DNA from: an uncultured Pseudomonadota bacterium
GTDB lineage: Bacteria > Myxococcota_A > UBA796 > CAJQPC01
Length of the DNA: 64,000 nt
Assembly (NCBI GenBank): GCA_913060515.1
Contig: CAJXRZ010000020.1
Coordinates: 23,081 to 87,080, forward strand
Reading direction: 5' to 3'
The position numbers and the translations under genes were made by a program. Under the pieces are notes generated by a model. The model searched no databases. It was not told the origin of the DNA and worked only from the letters and a program-made list of their open reading frames with translations. How positions within the stretch are numbered: position 1 is the stretch's first letter; the number at the start of each line of letters is the position of its first letter. Positions 1 to 7,585 of this stretch are shown one piece after another.

Positions 1-1835
1 ACGCGGGGATCTGAGAGGGGCCGGTTGTTGTAGTCGTCGAAGTAGTGACTGGCCTCGACGATGGCCGGCTCCAACTCAACGACCTGGATCTCTTCGAGCT
101 CATCGTAGAGGGTGACGCTCCCCAGGGTGATGCCGCTGGCCAATCCGATGACCACGACCTCCCGCGGGTCCTTGGCGAAGAGGAAGGGCAAGTGGGTGAC
201 CAGCACCTGGGTGGGCATGTCGATGGTGGTCGAGGCGTCCACCTTGCCGTTGTTGGCCAGCCAGATGTTGCCGCTCAGACGCGACTGGGCGACGGTAACC
301 ACAGTGCTCAAGCCCTCGTCATAGAAGAGCAGGTCGTAGTCCTCGACTGCGAAGGCAATCAGCCCTTCTTTTGTGGGGTCGGTGATGTCCGAGGCGTACT
401 TGTAGACGCCTGCGGTCATCAGCAGCGGCTCCCAAGGCGGCGGGAAGCGCGCGGCGAGCAGCAGGGCGCTCACAGCCAAGAAGACCACAGCACCTTGAGG
501 GCCGCGGCGAACATTCCCTTCGGCGGCCATGCCTCCGGTGAAGGCCACCAGCACCGCGGCGAGGTTGGCCGCTCCCGCGACGAGCAGGGTTCCAACCACG
601 TCCAGCTGAGGCAGCAGCACGAAGCCACCCAGAAAGGCCCCGAAGATGGAGCCCAAGGTGTTGGCGCCGTAGACCTGGCCAACGGGCTTCCCAAAGCCCT
701 TCTTGCCCACCACGGAGCGCACCAGAAAGGGGAAGCTGGCCCCCATCAGCACCGCCGGTGGGGTCATGACCAGAGCGGCCAGGACCACCTTGAGGGGCCA
801 GAGCGCAGGGCTGTCTCCGCCTGTGGAGGCATACATCTGCAGGAAGAGCACGGGGAGGTCGTCGTAGAGGTACATCATCGAGTACGTGAGCACCGCGATG
901 CCGGCCTGGAGCGCCGCGAGCACCTTGAGAGGGCCGCCTTTGCCCAGCGAGGTCAGGCTGCCGTCCGCGAGCTTTCCGCCCACCCAGCCACCAAAGGCGA
1001 TGCCCGAGAGGAAGGCCAACAACATGGTGGAGAAGGCATAGGTGGAGCCACCGAGCACCAGGCCGATGAGCCGGAACCAGGCCACCTCGCAGATCAGCGC
1101 GGAGAAGCCGGTCAGGGCCGCGCAGATCATCACCGGCGTCCAGCTCTTGGTTCCGTCCACGGACACGTCGTCCTCGACCTCGGGGACCTGTCCGCCCTCT
1201 CCTTGCCAGCGAGAGAGCCAGATGGCGGCAGCACCCAGGACCAGGTTGGCCACAGCGGCGATGGCCGTCGTCAGCATCAGACCTGCGGTGGGCAAGAGCC
1301 AGAATCCCGCGATGAGGATGCCGATGACGGCGCCAGCGGTGTTCACCCCGTAGAGCAAGCCGATGCGGTCACCCGCGCTGCCCAGACGGGTGGTCACAAA
1401 GCGGCCCAGGAGCGGCAGCGTGGCGCCCATGCAGGTGGTCGGGACCAGCAGGAGCAGGCTGACGACCAAGAACTGGAAGATGCCAAAGGCCACCGGAGAG
1501 TCCGTGGTCGCGCCAGCACTCAGGTAGATGGGCGTGGCCAACTTGAGCAGCACCGGGAAGACCATGGCGTAGACGCCGATGATGATTTCCAGAACGCCGT
1601 AGGTCAGCAGAGGCTTTTCGAGACGGTCGGCATAGCGGGCCATCAAGAAGCCGCCAGCGGCCAGGCCGGCCATAAACGCGGCGAGCACCGTCGCGATGGC
1701 GAACTGACTGGTTCCGAACACCAGCTGGAGCTGACGGGCCCAGATGGACTGGTAAATCAGCGCGGTCAGACCGGAGACAAAGAAGAGGGGTACCAACAAG
1801 CGCACCGCGCGCTCGCGCCGCAGCGCGTTGACCAT
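1..1835 (-). CDS. Membrane-fused spermidine synthase-like protein, 3' end truncated by the window
   Basis: The reverse strand is open from about 1844 to the window edge, so the C-terminus is missing. About 611 residues are visible. The N-terminal two thirds are a series of hydrophobic helices resembling a major-facilitator-type half, with small-residue motifs such as FMAGLAAGGF and GANTLGSIFGAFLGG. After them comes a soluble domain with YDLLFYDEGLSTVVTV, NGKVDAST, DMPTQVLVTHLPFLFA and VVVIGLASGITLGSV. That pattern is typical of spermidine-synthase-like Rossmann proteins. In this fused family the soluble part resembles an aminopropyltransferase, but its substrate is usually unknown. The start is ATG at 1835, or TTG at 1844, which has a better-spaced GGGAG. 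It lies downstream of two pilin-like genes. The family call is good; the function is not established. Confidence 0.8.
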   Translation of the reverse strand, partial: MVNALRRERAVRLLVPLFFVSGLTALIYQSIWARQLQLVFGTSQFAIATVLAAFMAGLAAGGFLMARYADRLEKPLLTYGVLEIIIGVYAMVFPVLLKLATPIYLSAGATTDSPVAFGIFQFLVVSLLLLVPTTCMGATLPLLGRFVTTRLGSAGDRIGLLYGVNTAGAVIGILIAGFWLLPTAGLMLTTAIAAVANLVLGAAAIWLSRWQGEGGQVPEVEDDVSVDGTKSWTPVMICAALTGFSALICEVAWFRLIGLVLGGSTYAFSTMLLAFLSGIAFGGWVGGKLADGSLTSLGKGGPLKVLAALQAGIAVLTYSMMYLYDDLPVLFLQMYASTGGDSPALWPLKVVLAALVMTPPAVLMGASFPFLVRSVVGKKGFGKPVGQVYGANTLGSIFGAFLGGFVLLPQLDVVGTLLVAGAANLAAVLVAFTGGMAAEGNVRRGPQGAVVFLAVSALLLAARFPPPWEPLLMTAGVYKYASDITDPTKEGLIAFAVEDYDLLFYDEGLSTVVTVAQSRLSGNIWLANNGKVDASTTIDMPTQVLVTHLPFLFAKDPREVVVIGLASGITLGSVTLYDELEEIQVVELEPAIVEASHYFDDYNNRPLSDPR

Positions 1836-1855
1836 CTCATCCAAAGCTCACTCCC

Positions 1856-2044
1856 TCAGGGTGCCCGCGAGGGCTCAACGTAGGCCTCTGAGGCCCCTTG
1901 GCTCATGGTCACAAAACCCGCGCGAATGCTGGGCACCAGGGCGTAGCCTGCGGCCACGATACCCACCACGAAGACCGAGATAAGCAGCATCAACTCGACG
2001 CTGCTTTGCCCTGTTCTAACTGGATTTCTGAGCAGTCGACCCAT
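1856..2044 (-). CDS. Pilin-like small protein with class III (GQSSVE) signal
   Basis: This 62-residue protein has a short basic leader (MGRLLRNPVRTG), then QSSVE and a single hydrophobic helix (LMLLISVFVVGIVAAGYAL). A Gly cleavage site followed by Glu at position +5 is the hallmark of prepilin-peptidase substrates of the Flp/TadE or class III type. The inferred role is a minor pilin or pseudopilin inserted in the inner membrane and processed by a prepilin peptidase encoded elsewhere. Its ATG overlaps the stop of the gene upstream (TGATG), so the two are probably co-translated. No assembly ATPase or secretin is seen in the window. Confidence 0.7.
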   Translation of the reverse strand: MGRLLRNPVRTGQSSVELMLLISVFVVGIVAAGYALVPSIRAGFVTMSQGASEAYVEPSRAP

Positions 2045-2271
2045 CAGTGACCGTCCACTACGCCGTCTTCGGACATGGCAGAAATGCGGTCCTGCATGGA
2101 CTGCAGACCGTCCCCAAGCCTCGGCCAGAGGGCATCTCCAGCCACCCACACAATCGCGATGACGAGCACGCTGGTGAGCAGCAGTGTCTCCACGGTGGAC
2201 TGGCCTTGTCGGCGATGGCGCCTGTAGATGCGCACCTGCAAGCTCCCTTGGGCGTGTGGACAGGATATCAT
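2044..2271 (-). CDS. Pilin-like small protein with class III (GQSTVE) signal
   Basis: This 75-residue protein is a partner of the gene downstream. A basic leader (VRIYRRHRRQG) is followed by QSTVE and the hydrophobic segment TLLLTSVLVIAIVWVAGDAL. The short C-terminus is acidic and likely exposed. A strong purine-rich ribosome site (GGAGGGAGAGCA) precedes ATG at 2271. The leader, Gly/Glu+5 site and helix match Flp/TadE-like prepilins. Only 35 bases separate this start from the divergent TPR gene, so promoters for both directions must overlap there. Confidence 0.7.
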   Translation of the reverse strand: MISCPHAQGSLQVRIYRRHRRQGQSTVETLLLTSVLVIAIVWVAGDALWPRLGDGLQSMQDRISAMSEDGVVDGH

Positions 2272-2306
2272 TGCTCTCCCTCCCCCTCCCCCCTCCTGAG
2301 CCGTCC

Positions 2307-4316
2307 ATGTACCCGCACAAAAAGCTCGACTGGCTGATCACCCGTCTCGAAGGTCAGGTTCAGCAGTCCCCCGAAGACCCTGAGCTTCGCCACGAGCTGG
2401 CCCGCGCCTACCTGTCCCGCGGGCTGTACCACGGCGGCGGAGAGTCTTGGTGCAATCAGGCCTTGGCACAAGCCCGCAAGGTGCTTGGAGAGGACCCCGG
2501 TCATGTGGGGGCCCTGGTCACCGCTGGCACCGCCCTCATTGGCATGGCCCGCCCGGAAGGGGCACGACGCTACTTGGACGAGGCCACCCGCATCGACGCC
2601 GAGCGCGGCGATCTGCACCTGGCCCTGGGCACCCTGTACCGGAGCGAAGGCGACCGCCACTTGGCCTTGCGCCACCTCGAGAGCGCCTGCCGCTTGGCGC
2701 CAAAGGCCTGGGAGCCGCACCTTTATCTGGGGCGCGTGCTCTCGGAGCGCGCTCAAGAGCTGCCTGGCAGCCAACGCCTCATCGAGCGCAGTCAGTACCA
2801 CTTGGTGCAGGCCCTCAAGCTGGGTCCAACGCCAGACTTGGCCGCCCCGCTTCACCGGGACCTGGGCCTGAGCTGCCTGGCCACCGGCCGCTACAAAGAG
2901 GCCGAGAAGTTCTTCCTGCGCCTTCGTGAGCATGAGCGCTTCAGCCGCGTGGCGCGGTACCACCTGGGCATGGTCGCGTACCACCTGGGCAAGTACAACA
3001 ACGCCATCCAGCACTTCCGTCAGACTCTGCGCGAGCGCCCGGAAGACCCCAAGGTGCATGCCCGCATGGCGATGGCGCACCTGCAGCTCAACGAGCACCA
3101 GCGTGCCCGCGAGGCCTGCAACCAAGCTCTGATGCTGGATCCCTCCAACAAGCTGGCCCGCTACACCTTGGGCTGCTCTCTCCTGGAAGAGGGCAACCCC
3201 AGCGAGGCTTTGCGTGTGTTCAAGGAGGCTCTGCAAGAGCACCCGGACCACATGGAGGCCTACCTGGAGCTGGCGCGCACCCGCCGAATCGCCGGTGACG
3301 AGGCCTGGCTGCTTCAGGCCTTGGATGCGGAGATTCGCCACTACGACCGCCTGCCTCCGGGCACCCGGGTCGGCGACGCCCGCGAGATCACCCGGCGCAG
3401 AGTGAAGGTCCTGCTGGACCAGCTCCGTGCCGTGGGTCCGAGCATGACCAGCGGCGTGCTGCAGACCATCGATCTGGTGCAAGACGAGGGCATGCGCTTC
3501 CTGCTCTGGGAAGCTGCCTGCGCCATGTCAGCTGCGGCCCTGGCCGACGACGTGGCTTGGAGCCTTCGGGAGCCTGGCACCACCTACTCGGTGCGTCTGG
3601 CTCGCCAAGCCGTGGCCGTCGCCGGAGCTCTCCCTGAGCCCGTCCTGACCCGCGGTTTGAAGGTGGAAGAGGAAGATCTGAAGCGCGCTGCTGTGGACCG
3701 TCACGGTCCGGCCGCCGATGTCACCCGCCACCGCAAGCAGATCGAGCACGAGCGCAACCTGGCCCGCGCCTACCAAGCGCTCCTGCTGCTGGCCATCTCC
3801 AGCCGCCGCTCCCGCAGCGGTCGCAAGCTCTTGGAGAGCTGGACCAGCATGGCCGACGCCGACCTGAGCGCCGCAGCCAACACCGGCCTGGCCCTGATGG
3901 GCGACCCAGCAGCCGTCTCACGACTGCAAGCCGCAGCGGACCGCAAGGGCTCTGGCCCTCGCATGCGCACCCTGCTCTCCCGCGTGGTTCCCCCACCCGC
4001 CTCCCGGCCCCCTCGTCCCGTCTCGGACGATGAGGACGCTCACTGCTCCTGCTGCGGGCGCACGGCGAGAGACGCCTCCCACCTGATGGCCGGCAGCCAC
4101 GGCACCATCTGCGATGTCTGCGTGATGGAGGTCTCCCGCAAGCGGCGCTCCTCCCAGGCGCCCGACGACGCCTCCTGCAGCTTCTGTGGCAAGACCCACC
4201 TGGAGAGCCGCGGGGTCTTCCGCTACCAACAGGTCGACATCTGCTCGGCGTGTTTGGAGCTCTCTCTGGGCCTGATGGAGCGGGAAGAGATCGACCAGTT
4301 CCTGGCGACCTACTGA
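2307..4316 (+). CDS. TPR protein with two C-terminal ClpX-type zinc fingers
   Basis: This protein has 669 residues. Residues of about 15-400 form a tandem array of tetratricopeptide repeats (for example GKYNNAIQHFRQTLRERPED and NPSEALRVFKEALQEHPDH). A helical middle follows. The C-terminus has two zinc fingers, Cys580/583/602/605 and Cys624/627/646/649. Both have C-x2-C-x18-C-x2-C spacing, the same spacing as the N-terminal zinc domain of ClpX. In ClpX that domain dimerises and binds substrates and adaptors. Here there is no AAA+ domain, so the inferred role is an adaptor or scaffold, possibly in proteolysis. There is no signal peptide. ATG at 2307 is chosen because the protein starts cleanly there; an upstream extension would run into the divergent gene. 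Confidence 0.85.
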   Translation: MYPHKKLDWLITRLEGQVQQSPEDPELRHELARAYLSRGLYHGGGESWCNQALAQARKVLGEDPGHVGALVTAGTALIGMARPEGARRYLDEATRIDAERGDLHLALGTLYRSEGDRHLALRHLESACRLAPKAWEPHLYLGRVLSERAQELPGSQRLIERSQYHLVQALKLGPTPDLAAPLHRDLGLSCLATGRYKEAEKFFLRLREHERFSRVARYHLGMVAYHLGKYNNAIQHFRQTLRERPEDPKVHARMAMAHLQLNEHQRAREACNQALMLDPSNKLARYTLGCSLLEEGNPSEALRVFKEALQEHPDHMEAYLELARTRRIAGDEAWLLQALDAEIRHYDRLPPGTRVGDAREITRRRVKVLLDQLRAVGPSMTSGVLQTIDLVQDEGMRFLLWEAACAMSAAALADDVAWSLREPGTTYSVRLARQAVAVAGALPEPVLTRGLKVEEEDLKRAAVDRHGPAADVTRHRKQIEHERNLARAYQALLLLAISSRRSRSGRKLLESWTSMADADLSAAANTGLALMGDPAAVSRLQAAADRKGSGPRMRTLLSRVVPPPASRPPRPVSDDEDAHCSCCGRTARDASHLMAGSHGTICDVCVMEVSRKRRSSQAPDDASCSFCGKTHLESRGVFRYQQVDICSACLELSLGLMEREEIDQFLATY

Positions 4317-4377
4317 GTGCCAGCTGTCCGTAGAAACACGGATGCCTGTGGTAGACCAAGCTGAGCTTGGAGCGCCG

Positions 4378-4860
4378 ATGCTGTGGATGTGGATGGCTTG
4401 CTTGAGCCCCACGGCTTGCCCTGATTCCTGCGAGAAGATCGCTGGCGAGTGCGGTCTGGGGCCCGGCTTAGAAGACTGCGTGGCCGCCTGCCGGGACATC
4501 CAGGTCATCGAGTACGAGCGCAGGGACTTTAGCCACTGCGTGGCCCTGGCAGACTGCGGCGACTTGGTGGTGGGCGAGTGCGCCAACAGCCCGAGCACCT
4601 GCCCCGCCCCGCTCTACGTGCATGTCGCGCTGGGACCGCAGTGCGGAGCCCCAGCAGGCTCGGCCCATGGCCTGATCCAAGACAGCGATTGCGTGTACCG
4701 GGCAGAGGGTGACTGGGGAGAGATGGGCGTGCCCGAAGTGCACGCAGAGTTTCCCCTTCGTCTGACCTTTGAGGGCGGCTGCGAGGTCGAACTTGGTGGC
4801 TACGTACACTGCGATATCGCTGGTCAGAGCTGCGAGATCGCAATGGAGAGTGTGATTTGA
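4378..4860 (+). CDS. Secreted cysteine-rich protein of unknown function
   Basis: The protein has 160 residues from ATG 4378, which has GGAG five bases upstream; a longer start at 4342 lacks such a site. It begins MLWMWMAC followed by a cysteine-rich region (about 16 Cys overall), suggesting export and disulphide bonds. The short hydrophobic start ending in Cys may be a minimal lipoprotein signal, though MWMAC is not a canonical lipobox. No family is recognised. It heads a three-gene run with 1- and 4-base overlaps, so all three products probably act together in the envelope. Confidence 0.65.
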   Translation: MLWMWMACLSPTACPDSCEKIAGECGLGPGLEDCVAACRDIQVIEYERRDFSHCVALADCGDLVVGECANSPSTCPAPLYVHVALGPQCGAPAGSAHGLIQDSDCVYRAEGDWGEMGVPEVHAEFPLRLTFEGGCEVELGGYVHCDIAGQSCEIAMESVI

Positions 4861-5735
4861 TGCTCTGGCTACTGGCTTCCATGAGCGCACAGGCGCAGTC
4901 CGTCGAAGACCTCACCCTGCTCTTCAAGGCCGCTCCTGGCATGGCGGACCAGCAGGTGGGATGCGGAGGATTCGCCGTGACCACGACCCGCTCCACCCTG
5001 CTGGAGACCTTGGATTCCAGCCTGGAGACGCCCCATACACGCCCAGCACCAGGACTCTGGGGCAGCGCATATGGGACGGGCAAGGCCATGTACGGCTTTG
5101 GCTCCACCTTCTTCCTCTGGTCAAAGCCCACCGAAGGTGAGGTGAGCGCTTGGCAGATCCCGGGCGTACAGGGCCACTATTTCTCCGGGCTCAATGTGCT
5201 CTCCTACCTCCAGGACACCAACAGCTTTGGCATCGCACCGGGGGTTGTTCTGCAAGGGGGCATTGGCGGGGGCGTTCAGAGCGAGCTGGAGAAGCAAGGG
5301 CAGGTCTACTTCATGGACGCAGCCCACATCCACGCCGGCGTGGGCTTGGGTCTCTACGCCAGACGAAGCGATGACTGGGGCCTGAGCATCTACGGCGGGT
5401 ACATGCCCAAATGGGGCAGCCTGCTGACTCTGGGCTTTGTGGAGGGCGATGGCCGCTTCGATCCGGACTACCTGGGCACAGACCAGTACGACACGGACCA
5501 ACGCCCCAACGCGGTGCCGACGGTGCTGGAGTACATCATGGTGACCAGCAACGACATCGACGTGCGCCGGGACATGTTCTTAGAAGCGCGCATGAACATC
5601 GGCACTGTGGTTTTCATCTCCTACAGCGTTCGCCGCTACGACCTGAGCGGTGCTGCAGGCCACGAGCTGCGGGACGACAGCCAGTGGACCAACGTACGCC
5701 ACACACTGGGCCTGGGATTCGGGGGCATCCAATGA
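4860..5735 (+). CDS. Exported protein, possible outer-membrane beta-barrel
   Basis: The ATG at 4860 shares its A with the preceding stop (TGATG). The 291-residue protein starts with a short signal (MLWLLASMSAQAQS, no basic residue). The rest is rich in Gly and aromatic residues in alternating patterns (HIHAGVGLGLYARR, WGLSIYGGYMPKWGSLLTLGF) and ends with NVRHTLGLGFGGIQ. Such alternation is typical of outer-membrane beta-strands, but no named family is recognised. Its operon partners are small secreted proteins. Confidence 0.6.
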   Translation: MLWLLASMSAQAQSVEDLTLLFKAAPGMADQQVGCGGFAVTTTRSTLLETLDSSLETPHTRPAPGLWGSAYGTGKAMYGFGSTFFLWSKPTEGEVSAWQIPGVQGHYFSGLNVLSYLQDTNSFGIAPGVVLQGGIGGGVQSELEKQGQVYFMDAAHIHAGVGLGLYARRSDDWGLSIYGGYMPKWGSLLTLGFVEGDGRFDPDYLGTDQYDTDQRPNAVPTVLEYIMVTSNDIDVRRDMFLEARMNIGTVVFISYSVRRYDLSGAAGHELRDDSQWTNVRHTLGLGFGGIQ

Positions 5736-5983
5736 TCGCACTCCTGCTCCTGGCTTGCGCCCCCATGGTCGACATCGACGGCCGTGTGGGCACCTACTGC
5801 GCAGACATCTGCTTTGAGAACCCCGCTTGGTTGGACCCCGAGGAGACCGACCCGTGGGGCTGCACACTGGAGTGCGAGGAAGACGAGAACGTCTCCCAGT
5901 CGATGCTCACCTGCCTGGGTGACCAAGGCAGCGATGCGGAAGGCCTGGCGATCTGCGAGCTGCTCTTGGGTGAAGAGGTCTGA
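5732..5983 (+). CDS. Small lipoprotein of unknown function
   Basis: This 83-residue protein overlaps the previous gene by ATGA. It opens MIALLLLAC, a near-minimal signal with a good lipobox (LLAC) and no positive residue. The mature part is acidic with six further Cys. It is the last gene of the run and faces the next gene tail to tail 19 bases away. No family is recognised. Confidence 0.6.
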   Translation: MIALLLLACAPMVDIDGRVGTYCADICFENPAWLDPEETDPWGCTLECEEDENVSQSMLTCLGDQGSDAEGLAICELLLGEEV

Positions 5984-6002
5984 GCCCCCAAGAACGCCCC
6001 GC

Positions 6003-7514
6003 TCAGGGGTCTGAGGGGCAGATCACCGCCATCCGGTACTGCTCGTAGTCAAAGTCCGGGCTGTTGGCCGCGTCATGACAGCCTGTGCAGGTGGCTTGGG
6101 TGATGGGTTCGGGCACAGCCTTGGGGTCGCGTGGGTGGCCGCCCAGCGGACCATGACAGGCCTCGCACTGCACATTTCCCCAAGTCTGCAGGGTCTTCTT
6201 ATCGACCGCCGCGAAGCCACCTGGCTCCCCGAATCCGGTGCTGTGGCAGCCCACACATTCGGGGTTGCCCTGCTCCCCACGCTCAAAGAGCACCTCCATC
6301 GCCCGAGCGTGGTTGGGCCGAACGGCCCAGGCTGCGACCTGATGGCTATGGCAGCTCACACACTTGGCGCCGGTGCCGTAGTGGGGCCCAGAGCTCTGGG
6401 GCGTCTTCACCGTGCGGGCCGCCTGCTCCAGAGTGTCGGCCTTGAACTGGGCCAGCATGTCCTCGGTGGGGGAGCTGCTCTTGGGATCCAGCTCCGCGCC
6501 AAGGGGTCGGTCTTCCATCCAGCCTCGGTTCAGGCCGCGCAGATCCACCTCTCCCTCCAGACGCTCCTTCTCCAACTGCAGGGCTGGAGTGAGCTCGCCT
6601 CTCCCCTTGAGCCGCATCCAGTCCTGGAAGCTGCGGTCCTCCTCCAAGAGCAGGGGGCGCGCGGGCTCCGTTCCCAGAGCCAGACGCAGCACACTCAGGT
6701 ACCGGCCCCGGGCGGAGACCTCCATGACCGGGACCCGAGCGCGGGTGCGCAGGGCCTCCCGTTTCTCGCCTGGTGTCATGACCACCAGGGCCACGCCAGG
6801 GACGGCGGCGACGGCCTGGGCTTGCTGGTCCCGTAGATTTCCAACGGCGATGATGAGATCAATCCCCTCGGGCACTTGCTCCAGGGCGCCCCGAAGCGCC
6901 TCCACTGGATCCTTGTTGGTGGGCACAGCCTCCGTCATCGAGGACAGGCCGACCACGGCCACCTTCAGCCCGCCTCGCTCCACCACCCGGAATGCTGGGT
7001 AGAGCAAGCTTCCTTCGGCGTCGGCCCAGGTCGCGCTGGTGAGGGGCAAGCCCAGTCCGCCCAACTCTGGCAGGCCGACGGCGACCACATCGCTGGGACC
7101 GGGCACGAACACGTCCACACCGACCTCGCTGAAGAGACCGGCGATGAGGGTGGCACGGGGCAGGGTGTCGGAGCGCTGGGAGACCAGCCCCTTGAGGAGC
7201 GCATCCCCTGCATCTACCTGAATCATCGGCCGCCCCTCCGCAGCGAGCTGGCTCAGGAGCTCCGCCCGCCGGTCAAAGCCACCGTAGGGCAGCGTGGGGC
7301 AGCCACAAGCTTCGATCTCGCCGCGCAGCTCGCCACTGAAGACCAGGGTCAGCTCCCGATTCGCCCGCTCAGGACCGCGAAGTTGCTGGACCGGATCCGC
7401 CAGAGGCGGCAACGCGGGCAACTCAGCGGTCTCCGGGGGGACCTGCTCGTCAGTGCAGGATGAAGCTCCAATACACAGAAGCGTCCAGAGAGCGGCGCGG
7501 CGAAGTTGAATCAT
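6003..7514 (-). CDS. Lipoprotein with 5'-nucleotidase/phosphoesterase-like domain and tetraheme cytochrome c domain
   Basis: The protein has 503 residues from ATG 7514; an ATG at 7526 is also possible. A lipoprotein signal (RRAALWTLLCIGASSC) leads to a UshA-like metallophosphoesterase fold with VDAGDAL at about 100, LKVAVVGLSSM and IDLIIAVGNL. The usual D-x-H at the first motif is replaced by SGELRGEIEACGC, so catalysis is doubtful. The C-terminal 120 residues carry four c-type heme sites: CVSCH (about 385), CVGCH (420), CEACH (450) and CTGCH (476). Extra His residues between them could be distal heme ligands. The inferred role is extracytoplasmic electron transfer. It is divergent from the metalloprotease gene. 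Confidence 0.85.
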   Translation of the reverse strand: MIQLRRAALWTLLCIGASSCTDEQVPPETAELPALPPLADPVQQLRGPERANRELTLVFSGELRGEIEACGCPTLPYGGFDRRAELLSQLAAEGRPMIQVDAGDALLKGLVSQRSDTLPRATLIAGLFSEVGVDVFVPGPSDVVAVGLPELGGLGLPLTSATWADAEGSLLYPAFRVVERGGLKVAVVGLSSMTEAVPTNKDPVEALRGALEQVPEGIDLIIAVGNLRDQQAQAVAAVPGVALVVMTPGEKREALRTRARVPVMEVSARGRYLSVLRLALGTEPARPLLLEEDRSFQDWMRLKGRGELTPALQLEKERLEGEVDLRGLNRGWMEDRPLGAELDPKSSSPTEDMLAQFKADTLEQAARTVKTPQSSGPHYGTGAKCVSCHSHQVAAWAVRPNHARAMEVLFERGEQGNPECVGCHSTGFGEPGGFAAVDKKTLQTWGNVQCEACHGPLGGHPRDPKAVPEPITQATCTGCHDAANSPDFDYEQYRMAVICPSDP

Positions 7515-7585
7515 TGAGGTGCACATCCTGCAAACCCGGTGTCGAAACCTCTTCGGGCCCTTGCGGCTCCCACTCTATCCGGTCG

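Noticed and set aside
45..1883. Plus-strand open frame of 612 codons
   Set aside because: It is low in hydrophobic pattern, rich in Gly/His/Gln/Glu, and lies antisense to a clear membrane/spermidine-synthase-like gene. It is a GC-codon shadow.
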